NCBI RefSeq assembly: GCF_002208115.1
Contig: NZ_CP020946.1
Location: 806,001 to 870,000, forward strand
Origin: Bdellovibrio bacteriovorus
Lineage (GTDB): Bacteria; Bdellovibrionota; Bdellovibrionia; Bdellovibrionales; Bdellovibrionaceae
Direction: 5' to 3'
Length of the DNA: 64,000 bases
The notes below the pieces were generated by a model. The model was not told the DNA's origin. It made no database searches and saw only the letters and a program-made list of their open reading frames with translations. The position numbers and the translations under genes were made by a program. Positions 9,040-17,073 of this stretch are shown here, piece by piece; position 1 is the stretch's first letter; every line of letters begins with the position of its first letter.

Positions 9040-9432
9040 ATGAAAAAGTTTTTGATGTCTTTGGCGTTGGTTTTAGCTCCAGCCTTGGCTTTGGCAGATG
9101 TGTCTGTTCAGCCGCTGAATGTAGAGGCGAAAGCTCAGGATCAATATCTTAACTACAACTTCGGAACCACATTTGTTCACTCCGCAAGATTCCAGGATTT
9201 CATTCTGACGGCCAATGGCCCTGATTCCACATTCATTCGTGGTATCAGCGTTCAGGGTTCCTTCGCCTATCGCGTGGACACCAACTGCCCGCAGATTTTA
9301 ATGCCGGGGCAGCAGTGTGTGATCCGTGTGATCTTCAGTCCATCCACAACCGGTGGTCACTGGGGTGATGTGACTGTTCACCTACGTGAAAGTAATATCT
9401 ATATTCGTTTGTTCGGGAACGGCATCCGCTAG
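9040..9432 (+). CDS. Secreted HYDIN/ASPM-like beta-domain protein
   Basis: 130 residues with a signal peptide (1-19, ALALA) and a single Ig-like beta-domain. NFGTTFVHSARFQDFILTAN, then CPQILMPGQQCVIRVIFSPS and YIRLFGNGIR, match the pattern of the ASPM/SPD-2/hydin type (choice-of-anchor D) domain: a substitution for 'G.V.vG......v.l.N', then 'C...l.pG..C.i.v.F.P....G...a.l.i......i.l.G.G'. Two cysteines (in TNCPQ and QQCVI) probably form a disulfide. The Shine-Dalgarno AAGGGGGA is strong. The last 51 bases overlap the convergent phosphodiesterase gene. A periplasmic or surface binding role is likely; the partner is unknown. Confidence 0.75.
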   Translation: MKKFLMSLALVLAPALALADVSVQPLNVEAKAQDQYLNYNFGTTFVHSARFQDFILTANGPDSTFIRGISVQGSFAYRVDTNCPQILMPGQQCVIRVIFSPSTTGGHWGDVTVHLRESNIYIRLFGNGIR

Positions 9433-10011
9433 GTCGGCGCTTCCGGTCAGCTTGCAACGGGCGAGGGGCTTGTACACAGGGAAGGCCCCTTGCAGTGTTG
9501 ATTCGTACAGAACGATTTCCGTAACATGAATCTTGCCGAAACTTTTGCGTTTAAAGGGCGAGATCATATCCTTCACACTTCGCGGGTTGCGAAGTCTTCC
9601 AAAGGTCAGATGCGGTGAAAATGGCCGCTCTTCAATTTTCGGCAGCAGATTCTTTTCCACCAGCTCGTGATCCAGAGCTTCCTTGAATTGATTCAGACTT
9701 CTTTTGTTTTGCACACCCAGCCACAAAACCCGGGCATCGTGCTCATTTGAAAAGGCACCGACATCCTCGATCTTCAGATCAAACGGCGCAAAGTTCTGGC
9801 AAACATTCGCCAGGGCTTCGGCTACCTTCTGAACTTCCTCTTCGGGGCGATCACCCAAAAACGTCACAGTGACGTGGTAGTTGTCCAGCGGGACCCACTT
9901 CACGGTCATGTCACGGCGATCAGCATTGATTTTGAGTTTCTTTAAGGTCGGCAGAAAGGTGTCTGCCAAAGGATCGGTAGCGTTGAGAGCAAGGAACAGT
10001 CGTCTGGTCAT
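9382..10011 (-). CDS. thpR: RNA 2',3'-cyclic phosphodiesterase
   Basis: 209-residue 2H-family enzyme (LigT/ThpR) that opens 2',3'-cyclic phosphates on RNA. Both catalytic H-x-T-x motifs are present: His46-Val-Thr48-Val in NYHVTVTFLG and His134-Leu-Thr136-Phe in FSPHLTFGR. The N-terminal RRLFLALN is also typical. The last 20 or so residues (TGSADLADAVPEQTNIDITFT) extend past the normal end, into the tail of the convergent gene at 9040, and may be a recent extension. The start codon is placed directly against a 15-base-pair hairpin that contains its Shine-Dalgarno site (see 10013-10052). Confidence 0.94.
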   Translation of the reverse strand: MTRRLFLALNATDPLADTFLPTLKKLKINADRRDMTVKWVPLDNYHVTVTFLGDRPEEEVQKVAEALANVCQNFAPFDLKIEDVGAFSNEHDARVLWLGVQNKRSLNQFKEALDHELVEKNLLPKIEERPFSPHLTFGRLRNPRSVKDMISPFKRKSFGKIHVTEIVLYESTLQGAFPVYKPLARCKLTGSADLADAVPEQTNIDITFT

Positions 10012-10012
10012 A

Positions 10013-10052
10013 AAGCCCCCTCATAACTATGATCGCTGTTATGAGGGGGCTT
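10013..10052 (-). terminator. 15-bp hairpin: terC terminator that also contains the thpR ribosome site
   Basis: AAGCCCCCTCATAAC (10013-10027) pairs perfectly with GTTATGAGGGGGCTT (10038-10052), loop of 10 bases. It follows the terC stop codon by ten bases, as a terminator would, but only three Ts follow. On the minus strand the 3' arm GAGGGGGCTT is also the Shine-Dalgarno site of thpR, whose ATG begins two bases later, so the folded RNA would hide it. Confidence 0.75.
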
Positions 10053-10062
10053 GTCTAATGGA

Positions 10063-11040
10063 TTAAGCTTCTTTTTTCGGGAATATCAGGGAAGCGGCAA
10101 TAGAGCCACCGATAAACGCGAAAATGATGCCCAAAGAGATGCCAATCGGGAAGTGGCCGCCGAAGAGCTTGTTCAGCCATACCATCTTAAGACCGACAAA
10201 CACCAGAGTCAGGGCCAGACCGTATTTCAGCAGGTGGAACTTATCAACCACGCCCGCCAGCAGGAAGTACAGGGAACGCAAGCCCAGGATCGCAAAGATG
10301 TTGGACGTGAACACAATCAGAGGTTCTTTCGTGATAGCGAAGATCGCCGGCACAGAGTCTACCGCAAAGATGATGTCCGTGAATTCCAGGAACACCAGAG
10401 CAATAAACAGCGGAGTTGCCAGTTTCACGCCATTTTCTTTAATGAAGAAGTGATCTTCATGCATGCGATCGGCAACGCGGATGTGCTTTTTAAGCCATTT
10501 GATCAACCAGTTTTGAGAAGGGTCCACTTCTTTGTCCGGCTGAAACATCATCTTCACACCTGTGATGATCAGGAACACACCGAAGATCAGAACCACAGCC
10601 TGGTATTGCATCAGGACTGATCCCAGAGCGATGAAGATCGCACGGAAGATCAGGGCTCCCAGGATACCATAGAACAGCACGCGGTGCTGGTACTTGGCCG
10701 GAACCGAGAAGAAACCGAACACGACGACGAAGACAAAGATGTTATCGACGGACAGCGATTTTTCGATCACATATCCGGTCAGGAACTCCAATCCCACCTG
10801 TTTGGCCAGGGCCGGGGTTTCCGGGTAAAGATGCAGGGTGTAGTAATACAAGCCCAAGTTGAAGAGCATCGCGATCGACACCCAAACAATCGACCAGATC
10901 GTGGCTTCTTTGAAACTCACCGTATGTGAGTGTTTATGAAATACACCCAGATCCAGGGCGAGCATACCTATGACAAAGGCGATGAAACCTGCGTAAAACC
11001 ACCAGAAGTCAGCAAAAGGGAATAGTAACGTTTCGGACAC
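10063..11040 (-). CDS. TerC/Alx-family integral membrane protein
   Basis: 325-residue TerC-family protein, close in length to E. coli Alx (321). These are membrane metal transporters tied to manganese export and alkaline stress. About nine hydrophobic segments are visible. Conserved acidic membrane motifs are present: MLALDLGVFHK, EKSLSVDNIFVFVV and FLEFTDIIFAVDSVPAIFA. The start codon is GTG (11038-11040) with Shine-Dalgarno GGAGG eight bases away. The 95-base gap to the divergent NhaR-like regulator is too short for the yybP-ykoY riboswitch that often precedes this family, and no such motif is seen. Control by the divergent regulator is therefore the simpler guess. Confidence 0.93.
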   Translation of the reverse strand: MSETLLFPFADFWWFYAGFIAFVIGMLALDLGVFHKHSHTVSFKEATIWSIVWVSIAMLFNLGLYYYTLHLYPETPALAKQVGLEFLTGYVIEKSLSVDNIFVFVVVFGFFSVPAKYQHRVLFYGILGALIFRAIFIALGSVLMQYQAVVLIFGVFLIITGVKMMFQPDKEVDPSQNWLIKWLKKHIRVADRMHEDHFFIKENGVKLATPLFIALVFLEFTDIIFAVDSVPAIFAITKEPLIVFTSNIFAILGLRSLYFLLAGVVDKFHLLKYGLALTLVFVGLKMVWLNKLFGGHFPIGISLGIIFAFIGGSIAASLIFPKKEA

Positions 11041-11135
11041 GGTAAAACCTCCAGAGCGCAGTATAAAGACTTTTGGATGTTTTAAAAATTAGATATTCTT
11101 TAACAAGTTATTCGCAAAAAGCAATGAGGTGAAAT

Positions 11136-12038
11136 ATGCCCGTTCGTATCGAAAATCAGGTTCAATGGCTGAACTACCATCATCTGCACTATTTCCACGT
11201 TATTGCCAAAGAGGGCAGTATCGCCAAGGCCGCCGAAAAGCTGAACATGGGTCAACCGACTCTTAGTATTCAATTAAAGCAGCTGGAAGAGTCCTTGGGA
11301 AAGAATCTTTTCGAAAGACGCAAACAACGCCTGTTTTTGACAGAGGCGGGGAAGATCGCCTTTGAATATGCCGACCAGGTGTTTCGCCTGGGGGCGGAAA
11401 TGGTGGAGGTTTTGCAGGATCGTATGCAGAACAACCGTGTGCACGTACAAATTGGAGCGCTGGACAGTGTGCCCAAACCGATCATTTCTGAAGTGGTGCT
11501 TCAGGCCTATAAGCAGGGGAACTGTGCGGTTTCGGTTTTGGAAGGTGCGGGCAATGATTTGTTGCGCGAACTCAGCGCGCATCAGATTGATCTGCTGCTT
11601 TCAAACTATCCTCCGAACGTGGATTTCCAGACGGTGTATGCCAAGTCCATCGCCAAACTCGATGTGGTGGTGTGTGCCTCGGCGAAGTACAAACATCTGC
11701 GTCGGGATTTTCCGTATTCACTGGAAGGTCAGCCGTTTATTTTCCCGACCATTCACAGCCGTCTGCGCCGGGATCTGGAACATTATTTTTCTATCAATGG
11801 CATTCGTGTGGATCGCATCGCGGAAACTCAGGATACCAGTCTGCAAAAACTGCTGGGTCAAGAGGGCGTGGGGCTGATTCCGATTGTGGAGGTCGCAGCA
11901 TCGGATCTGATCCGGGAGAAAAAGCTGGTGGTGCTGGGAACATTGCCGGGCATTTATGAAGAGATCTGGCTGATGGCGGCCAACCGCAAGATTGACAATC
12001 CAATCGCGGCGAAGTTGATGAAGGGTTTTACATTATAA
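11136..12038 (+). CDS. LysR-family regulator, NhaR-like
   Basis: 300-residue LysR-type transcription factor. The winged helix-turn-helix is at residues 14-75 (NYHHLHYFHVIAKEGSIAKA, then the recognition region NMGQPTLSIQLKQLEESLG, then LFERR). The 'YHHLHYF' opening, the KAAEKL block and the co-inducer domain (LLRELSAHQIDLLLSNYPP) resemble NhaR, the sodium/alkaline-pH activator of nhaA, rather than generic LysR proteins. It is divergent from a TerC/Alx-like gene, whose family is alkaline-induced, so a role in pH or cation response is a reasonable inference. Followed by a strong terminator. Confidence 0.9.
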   Translation: MPVRIENQVQWLNYHHLHYFHVIAKEGSIAKAAEKLNMGQPTLSIQLKQLEESLGKNLFERRKQRLFLTEAGKIAFEYADQVFRLGAEMVEVLQDRMQNNRVHVQIGALDSVPKPIISEVVLQAYKQGNCAVSVLEGAGNDLLRELSAHQIDLLLSNYPPNVDFQTVYAKSIAKLDVVVCASAKYKHLRRDFPYSLEGQPFIFPTIHSRLRRDLEHYFSINGIRVDRIAETQDTSLQKLLGQEGVGLIPIVEVAASDLIREKKLVVLGTLPGIYEEIWLMAANRKIDNPIAAKLMKGFTL

Positions 12039-12041
12039 AAG

Positions 12042-12074
12042 AAAAACGGCGGGAAACCCGCCGTTTGTTTTTTG
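12042..12074 (+). terminator. Terminator between convergent genes
   Basis: AAACGGCGGG-AAA-CCCGCCGTTT followed by GTTTTTTG. It serves the NhaR-like gene and, by its A-rich left flank, may also serve the minus-strand gene ending at 12078. Confidence 0.9.
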
Positions 12075-12077
12075 TTG

Positions 12078-12491
12078 TTATGTACAAAGCGCTGAAAGGA
12101 TCTTCAGTGCTTCCACTGCTTCTGGAACCACGCCGCCCTCACGGCTGGTGGAGTTTTCAATGTGCACCTTCGTGGAGTGGCAGGATTTTGCCGACACCTG
12201 GCGCATGCGGATCAGGGCGACATAGTTATCGAACTCCGTCAGGCTGCGGTACTCCTCAAGGCGCGGATCGTTGTCGGGTGTGGTCTCGATGTCCGGCAGT
12301 TCAATGGTGTTCAATCGTGAGTACAGGAAGTCCTTATAGGATTCCAGTTGGCGCAAACGAACTGAGGTGTCACCTTCCAGTTGCATGGCGTTGATCAGCT
12401 CGTCCGTCGCTCGGTACGTTTGCAGATCCTGAAAAGCCATTGCGGAATTGCCGGCAAGAACGAAAGCCAGAATCATCACTAGTTTACGCAT
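12078..12491 (-). CDS. Small secreted protein of unknown function
   Basis: 137 residues with a signal peptide (1-19, SAMA). The mature part is helical and acidic (LQTYRATDELINAMQLEGD..., ESYKDFLYSRLNTIE), with two cysteines near the C-terminus (KSCHST and SALCT). I do not recognise a family. Its start lies inside the last 13 bases of the lytic-transglycosylase-like gene, so the two are translationally coupled and may function together in the periplasm. Confidence 0.8.
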   Translation of the reverse strand: MRKLVMILAFVLAGNSAMAFQDLQTYRATDELINAMQLEGDTSVRLRQLESYKDFLYSRLNTIELPDIETTPDNDPRLEEYRSLTEFDNYVALIRMRQVSAKSCHSTKVHIENSTSREGGVVPEAVEALKILSALCT

Positions 12492-13807
12492 GTGCCACCT
12501 CCTACTGCGTTTTCGATATTATTCAAAGTTTTTGTGATCTCAGGGAAATAACGGGACGTTTCCTTGCGACGAGCGCTGGATTTGTTGGCGCTGGCCGGGA
12601 ATTTTTGCATGTACTGCTGCATTTGCTGGATGAACTGATCCGCGTTGGTCACGGTTTTTCCTCTGTAGAATGTGTTCAACAAAGTTTTTGCCGGTGTCCA
12701 GGTTCCTGCCGGGCCGGTGTTGTGGGACCAAACCATCAAAGCACGCTTGATCTTGTTCAGGTCAAATTCAGACATGCGGAATTTGTTTTTATAGTTTTTG
12801 TTTTCGAAGATCATGTTGTTCATGTCCGCTTTAACCCCTTTCAGGTAAGCGTATGTGTAAATCATGTTCTTCATTGGATTGCCGTTTTTCAAAGAAATGC
12901 GTTCACAAGACTGCGCTTTGCCCGGGCGGATCGGTTCCATCTTATCCAGAAGCTCCATGGAAAGGCGGCTGCACAGAGGGTTCTTGTTGCCTTCCAAAGA
13001 GATACGAACCGCGTTCAGTTCATTGGAATTCACATCCTGAATAGCAGGGGCGGTGAACTGGCCGATACCGCCAGCGCCGGTGCCACTCATGGCGTTGACG
13101 TGGAAGCCGGATTCGATATTGATCAAAGCGTAAACCGCGCGAACATCCAGATTCTGTGTTTCCTCGTCCTTGCCCGGAGCAATAAAGTCCTTCATGCAAG
13201 AGCTGACCAGTTCAAAGCTGTTGTTCACCATCTTGAAGTAGTTTTCAGAAATACAAGGGCGGAAGGCCTGGCGGGCGGCGCCAGCGGCATTGCACTGACG
13301 GAAGGTTTTGCTGCTGACACCAAATTTCGTGTTCATGCCCATTTGAATGCACGACGCTTTAATAATGGAGTTTGCTTTGATCGGTGCACGGATCAGATCA
13401 CCCAGCAGGCTGTTCTGTGATTCCACGGCCGTTTTCATCTCTGCTTCCAGATAGTTGTTCTGGGCATTGCACTGCATGTAGCGCATGTTGCGGATTTCTT
13501 CCTGGCAGGTGTCGCAGTTGCGGTTGGCAACATTGTCACCCCAGCCAAACAGGCTTTGGAAGCTTTTGGTTTTTTCAATCTTGTCGAGGGCATGCTCAAT
13601 AATAGGAATCGGCTCTGAGGTTGTTTCCTCTTCCTTTTTGTTTTCCACTTTGGCTTTGGAGGCGTTCAGGTTAAATGGCGCTGCCAGCCCCTTTTCTTCC
13701 TTGGAAGCCAGGTCCAAATGGAAGTCCACAGGTTTCATATTCCAGCCCATGCTAAAGCAAAGGGTCAGAAACAGCATTTTGTACAAATGGGGTGTGGTAG
13801 CTCTCAT
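12479..13807 (-). CDS. Secreted protein with a lysozyme-like (SLT) domain
   Basis: 442 residues. The N-terminus (1-~24) is a signal segment, followed by a Glu/Lys-rich linker and a Cys-rich helical region (NCDTCQEE, MQCNAQNN, ASCIQMG, RQCNAAGAARQAFRPC). From about residue 235, VYALINIESGFHVNAMSGTGAGGIGQFT matches the lytic transglycosylase SLT fold: catalytic Glu in INIESGF, then the S-x-GA-x-G-x-x-QFT block. This fold cuts peptidoglycan glycan strands. The downstream helical part is longer than a standard SLT domain. Shine-Dalgarno GAGGAGG supports the start. Activity on peptidoglycan is likely but the large Cys-rich front half is not known to me. Confidence 0.8.
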   Translation of the reverse strand: MRATTPHLYKMLFLTLCFSMGWNMKPVDFHLDLASKEEKGLAAPFNLNASKAKVENKKEEETTSEPIPIIEHALDKIEKTKSFQSLFGWGDNVANRNCDTCQEEIRNMRYMQCNAQNNYLEAEMKTAVESQNSLLGDLIRAPIKANSIIKASCIQMGMNTKFGVSSKTFRQCNAAGAARQAFRPCISENYFKMVNNSFELVSSCMKDFIAPGKDEETQNLDVRAVYALINIESGFHVNAMSGTGAGGIGQFTAPAIQDVNSNELNAVRISLEGNKNPLCSRLSMELLDKMEPIRPGKAQSCERISLKNGNPMKNMIYTYAYLKGVKADMNNMIFENKNYKNKFRMSEFDLNKIKRALMVWSHNTGPAGTWTPAKTLLNTFYRGKTVTNADQFIQQMQQYMQKFPASANKSSARRKETSRYFPEITKTLNNIENAVGGGTCVN

Positions 13808-13970
13808 GAAGCCTCCTCACGGCCTTAAAGAGCAAGAGGCCTGCCAAAGAGGATTCCACAATTATCAAGGACTTGCGGGACTGTAAGCTGTCTCGTTATG
13901 AGATTGCCAGTGTCAAAGGCCTAAACGGTCATCGCCCTGTCTAGATCATCAACAGGGGAGCTGCAGGGAA

Positions 13971-15413
13971 CTAGATAGCGCCGACAGCCTGGGCTTCGGC
14001 GGCTTCGTAACCACAGGCGCGGCACTTCATTACGAAGTGGCCCTGGGCATTCGTATCCAAATAAAGGATAGAATCCGGGCAGTGAGGGCAGGAGCTTGCA
14101 GAAACATCCTTGCGCACGATCGGAGCCTGATTCAGTTCGAAGACATAGTGAGTGTCGCCTTCAAAACCTTTGATCACGCGTTCGCCGATGTTTTTTACGG
14201 CAAAGCCTTCCATCTGCAACGTCTGTGCGATGTCGGAATCAATCAGAATCTGATCCGGTTCCGCCAAGTTTGTCAGGCGGGAGGCAAATGGCAGCGGCGC
14301 GCCAATGGCCGTGTAAGAACGGAAGAACTTTTTATTACCATAGAAGCCCACGTTGGCGTAACCGGCAGAAATACCGATGCGGATCTGCATTTCCTTTTTC
14401 CAGTTTAGCAGATAGAACTCACGATCCTGACGAAGGGCTTCGCGCACCTCCAGGGCGGCAAGGCACGTTCTTTGTGTATAGTCTCCGTAGCGGATCGGAT
14501 CGTTGGCAAAGGCCAGAATGCCGTCGCCTTGGAACTTGTCGATGGTGATGTCGTATTTCAGGAAGATACTGACAACCGTGTCCATGAACCTTGCCAGAAC
14601 CAGATCCACTTTGGCCTGATCCAGACGGACCACGCGTTCCGTGGAACCGACGATGTCCACAAAGATGGCGCAAATCTGCGCACGGCGAACACCTTTTTCC
14701 AGATCCACTTTACCTTCACGGATGGCTTGCACCACCTGCGGGCTGAACTGGGTGCTTAAGGTATTCAGACGGACAGCTTCTTCTGTTTTGGATTTGATAA
14801 TGTGATCTCGGTTGGCGATTTCGGCCTTGAGGGCCAGGCGGCTGTTGATCTCACGCATGCGCAACTGTTCGTGGAAGAAACGAATCAGGAAGCAAATCAC
14901 GATAGAGCCGACAATAAAGAACGAATTCAAAACCACCGGCCACAGATCCGTCACAGCCTGAATTTTCAGTGCAGTGAACAGATAATAAGGCAGATAGATT
15001 CCCAAAGCGGTGGCGACAAAAAAGCCCGTGGAAAACGGAATGAACGAAAGTCCCCCGATGGCCACCAGGTTCAACCCGGCATAGTAGCCGGTGCCCACGT
15101 CAGGGATAAAATAAATCATGATGTTGATGGGTAAAGCCACGAGCCCCGCATACAGGGCGGCAAACCACTGGGCGCGATGGAAGCTTTGCTCTTTGCGCAG
15201 TTCGTACTTGGCCACCAGACACAGCGGAATGATGGTCAGGCGCAGACCCAGGAACAGCCATTTGAACTGGGGAACGTAAATCAGATCGGCAATCCAGAAG
15301 GCCATGAACAAAGGCACGGCCATCCAGTTTGCGATGACTCGCAGGACAGATCTGATTTCTTCAATCACCTCAAACTCGCGCATTTGTGAGGTGGTGATTT
15401 CTTTCCCCAGCAT
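13971..15413 (-). CDS. Membrane class III adenylate/guanylate cyclase
   Basis: 480 residues. Residues ~28-180 hold about six membrane helices with no recognised sensor domain. A linker with FSPQVVQAIREG (223-234), typical for class III cyclases, leads to the catalytic domain (247-430). The two metal-binding aspartates are Asp253 (AIFVDIVGSTE) and Asp297 (IDKFQGDGILAFAN); the Lys before FQGDG favours ATP. GNKKFFRSYTAIGAPLPFASRL is the transition-state region. A C-terminal tail carries CPHC and CRAC, a probable zinc ribbon (about 443-470), which is unusual for the family. It follows the PilZ-like methyltransferase by 18 bases in one operon. A cNMP-binding protein is encoded at 34205. Confidence 0.93.
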   Translation of the reverse strand: MLGKEITTSQMREFEVIEEIRSVLRVIANWMAVPLFMAFWIADLIYVPQFKWLFLGLRLTIIPLCLVAKYELRKEQSFHRAQWFAALYAGLVALPINIMIYFIPDVGTGYYAGLNLVAIGGLSFIPFSTGFFVATALGIYLPYYLFTALKIQAVTDLWPVVLNSFFIVGSIVICFLIRFFHEQLRMREINSRLALKAEIANRDHIIKSKTEEAVRLNTLSTQFSPQVVQAIREGKVDLEKGVRRAQICAIFVDIVGSTERVVRLDQAKVDLVLARFMDTVVSIFLKYDITIDKFQGDGILAFANDPIRYGDYTQRTCLAALEVREALRQDREFYLLNWKKEMQIRIGISAGYANVGFYGNKKFFRSYTAIGAPLPFASRLTNLAEPDQILIDSDIAQTLQMEGFAVKNIGERVIKGFEGDTHYVFELNQAPIVRKDVSASSCPHCPDSILYLDTNAQGHFVMKCRACGYEAAEAQAVGAI

Positions 15414-15431
15414 TCAGTTCCTCAAAGCTTC

Positions 15432-16898
15432 CTATTTCTGAATCACTACAAACAGATTCACACCCAGAGGCTCTTTTTCCACCCAGATCTTGGAACCCAT
15501 GCCTTTGAATATACGCAGCAGGTCCTCTTCAGAGCGGTAAATCAGATGCCAGTCCAGAACCAGCTCCATGAACGGCACACAAGGATTGTCCTTGCTGAAG
15601 TTGCCGATCACGACATGGCCACCTGGTTTTACAGATGCCAGCATTTTTTGTGCTGCCATTTGTGCCACAGGTTCTGTGAAGTAATCAAACAGGCCGGCAG
15701 AATAGATCAGATCATAATCTGTCTCGGGGCAGCCAGCCGCGATCACGTTGCGGATCGCCATATTGTTGAATTTGAATTTAAAGCCGGATTTCACAAAGCG
15801 CTCAACAGAGTGCAACTGTCTTTGCGCGTGTTTCAGGGATTCTTCATCCTGATCCAGGCACGTGAATTCAGCCGGACGGCCATGATAAGGAGTCGCATTC
15901 TGCAGGAAGATCTGCTGTTCCATCGCAGGACCGCTGGCCACGGAAAGAACTTTTACCGGAGTCGTCGGTGGAGTGCGCTCAAACAGTTGAGTGATCTTTT
16001 CAAACAGATACTGACCACGGTTTTTTACCGCCGCACCCGCAGGTTCATCGATGAAGTATTTGTGCATGCACTGGTCAAACAGGGTTTTACCCACCAGTTC
16101 GTCGCGGTACAGGTGATTCATCATTTCATAGTCACCGGCATAGCCGCGTGGTTTGAAGTAAGCACGGTTGGCAAACGGAGCACCGTAAACCAGGTGACCC
16201 ACCTGTTCACGGGCAAAGTCCGTGGCCCACTTCATTTGTTCCGGCGTGAAGTCTTTCACAAGCTTCGGAACATCTGCGTATTTCATTGGAATGACCTGGC
16301 CCAGATAGTCGGACACAGAGTCCGCAATGGTCATGCGATAGTCTTGAGCTTCTTTCCAGCTATCGACCGGGGATTCCTGTTCCAGTTTGTCGATGCGGGA
16401 TTTAAGCTTTTCCAGCCAGTCCTTCATCTCGTACACAAATGTTTTAAATTCTGCCGGCAGTTGTGCCAGGTGCATGGCATATTCCGTCTGCGCATTGATA
16501 ACTTCAGAAGACACTTCCAGAGCTTTGATGCGGTCCACTTTCAAAGGTTCACCCAGAACCTCAAAACCCACGATCATTTCGCCGGTCACAGACTTGCTGT
16601 GGTTTTCAGAGCGAGCCCAGCGCAGGGAAACGTGCTGGGTTTGAATGTTTTTATAAAGGACGTCGGCTTCGAAGTGAGGATTTTTATCCCACCAAGCTTT
16701 CAAGTCCGCGTATTCCGCGCCAGGAACCAAAACAGCGCAACCAAAAGAACTGATGTTCAGAACTTCCAGATTGCGGCCGGGGATAGTTAGGAAGCAGGCA
16801 CCAGGCTCAATATCATTGCGATCCTGACGAATCACTTTTTTGCGTGTGTTTTCATCGATCTGGAAAAATTCCTGCTTCATAGCGCCGTTGCCGCCCAT
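15432..16898 (-). CDS. PilZ-like domain fused to a PhcB-like SAM methyltransferase
   Basis: 488 residues. Residues ~15-120 look like a PilZ domain (NLEVLNISSFGCAVLVPG fits the [D/N]-x-S-x-x-G half of the motif), but the usual R-x-x-x-R is not clean, so c-di-GMP binding is uncertain. A coiled-coil (about 150-185, EFKTFVYEMKDWLEKLKSRI) links to a class I methyltransferase. The YFKPRGYAGDYEMMNHLYRD block and VKVLSVASGPAMEQQIFLQN (SAM site), then EFTCLDQDEESL, resemble PhcB, which makes the 3-hydroxypalmitate methyl ester signal in Ralstonia. The substrate here is unproven. Start at 16898 has Shine-Dalgarno GAGGAG; an ATG six codons later lacks one. First gene of an operon with a cyclase. Confidence 0.8.
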   Translation of the reverse strand: MGGNGAMKQEFFQIDENTRKKVIRQDRNDIEPGACFLTIPGRNLEVLNISSFGCAVLVPGAEYADLKAWWDKNPHFEADVLYKNIQTQHVSLRWARSENHSKSVTGEMIVGFEVLGEPLKVDRIKALEVSSEVINAQTEYAMHLAQLPAEFKTFVYEMKDWLEKLKSRIDKLEQESPVDSWKEAQDYRMTIADSVSDYLGQVIPMKYADVPKLVKDFTPEQMKWATDFAREQVGHLVYGAPFANRAYFKPRGYAGDYEMMNHLYRDELVGKTLFDQCMHKYFIDEPAGAAVKNRGQYLFEKITQLFERTPPTTPVKVLSVASGPAMEQQIFLQNATPYHGRPAEFTCLDQDEESLKHAQRQLHSVERFVKSGFKFKFNNMAIRNVIAAGCPETDYDLIYSAGLFDYFTEPVAQMAAQKMLASVKPGGHVVIGNFSKDNPCVPFMELVLDWHLIYRSEEDLLRIFKGMGSKIWVEKEPLGVNLFVVIQK

Positions 16899-17073
16899 GC
16901 TGACTCCTCTAGGTTGAAATAACTGATGTAAAACTAAGCAAGGCTCTTATCGTACTTATGGGATACGAAGAATACGGGACCAAAGCAGGGGGAGCGTTCT
17001 TATTATACTTTAGTCCAGTTGGTTTTGTTCCTTAAGTGACCGAAAAAGAAAGGGACTAATTAGGAGATTATTT

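Noticed and set aside
11041-11135. yybP-ykoY (manganese) riboswitch before terC
   Set aside because: The gap is only 95 bases, shared with the divergent regulator, and the conserved loops of that riboswitch are absent.
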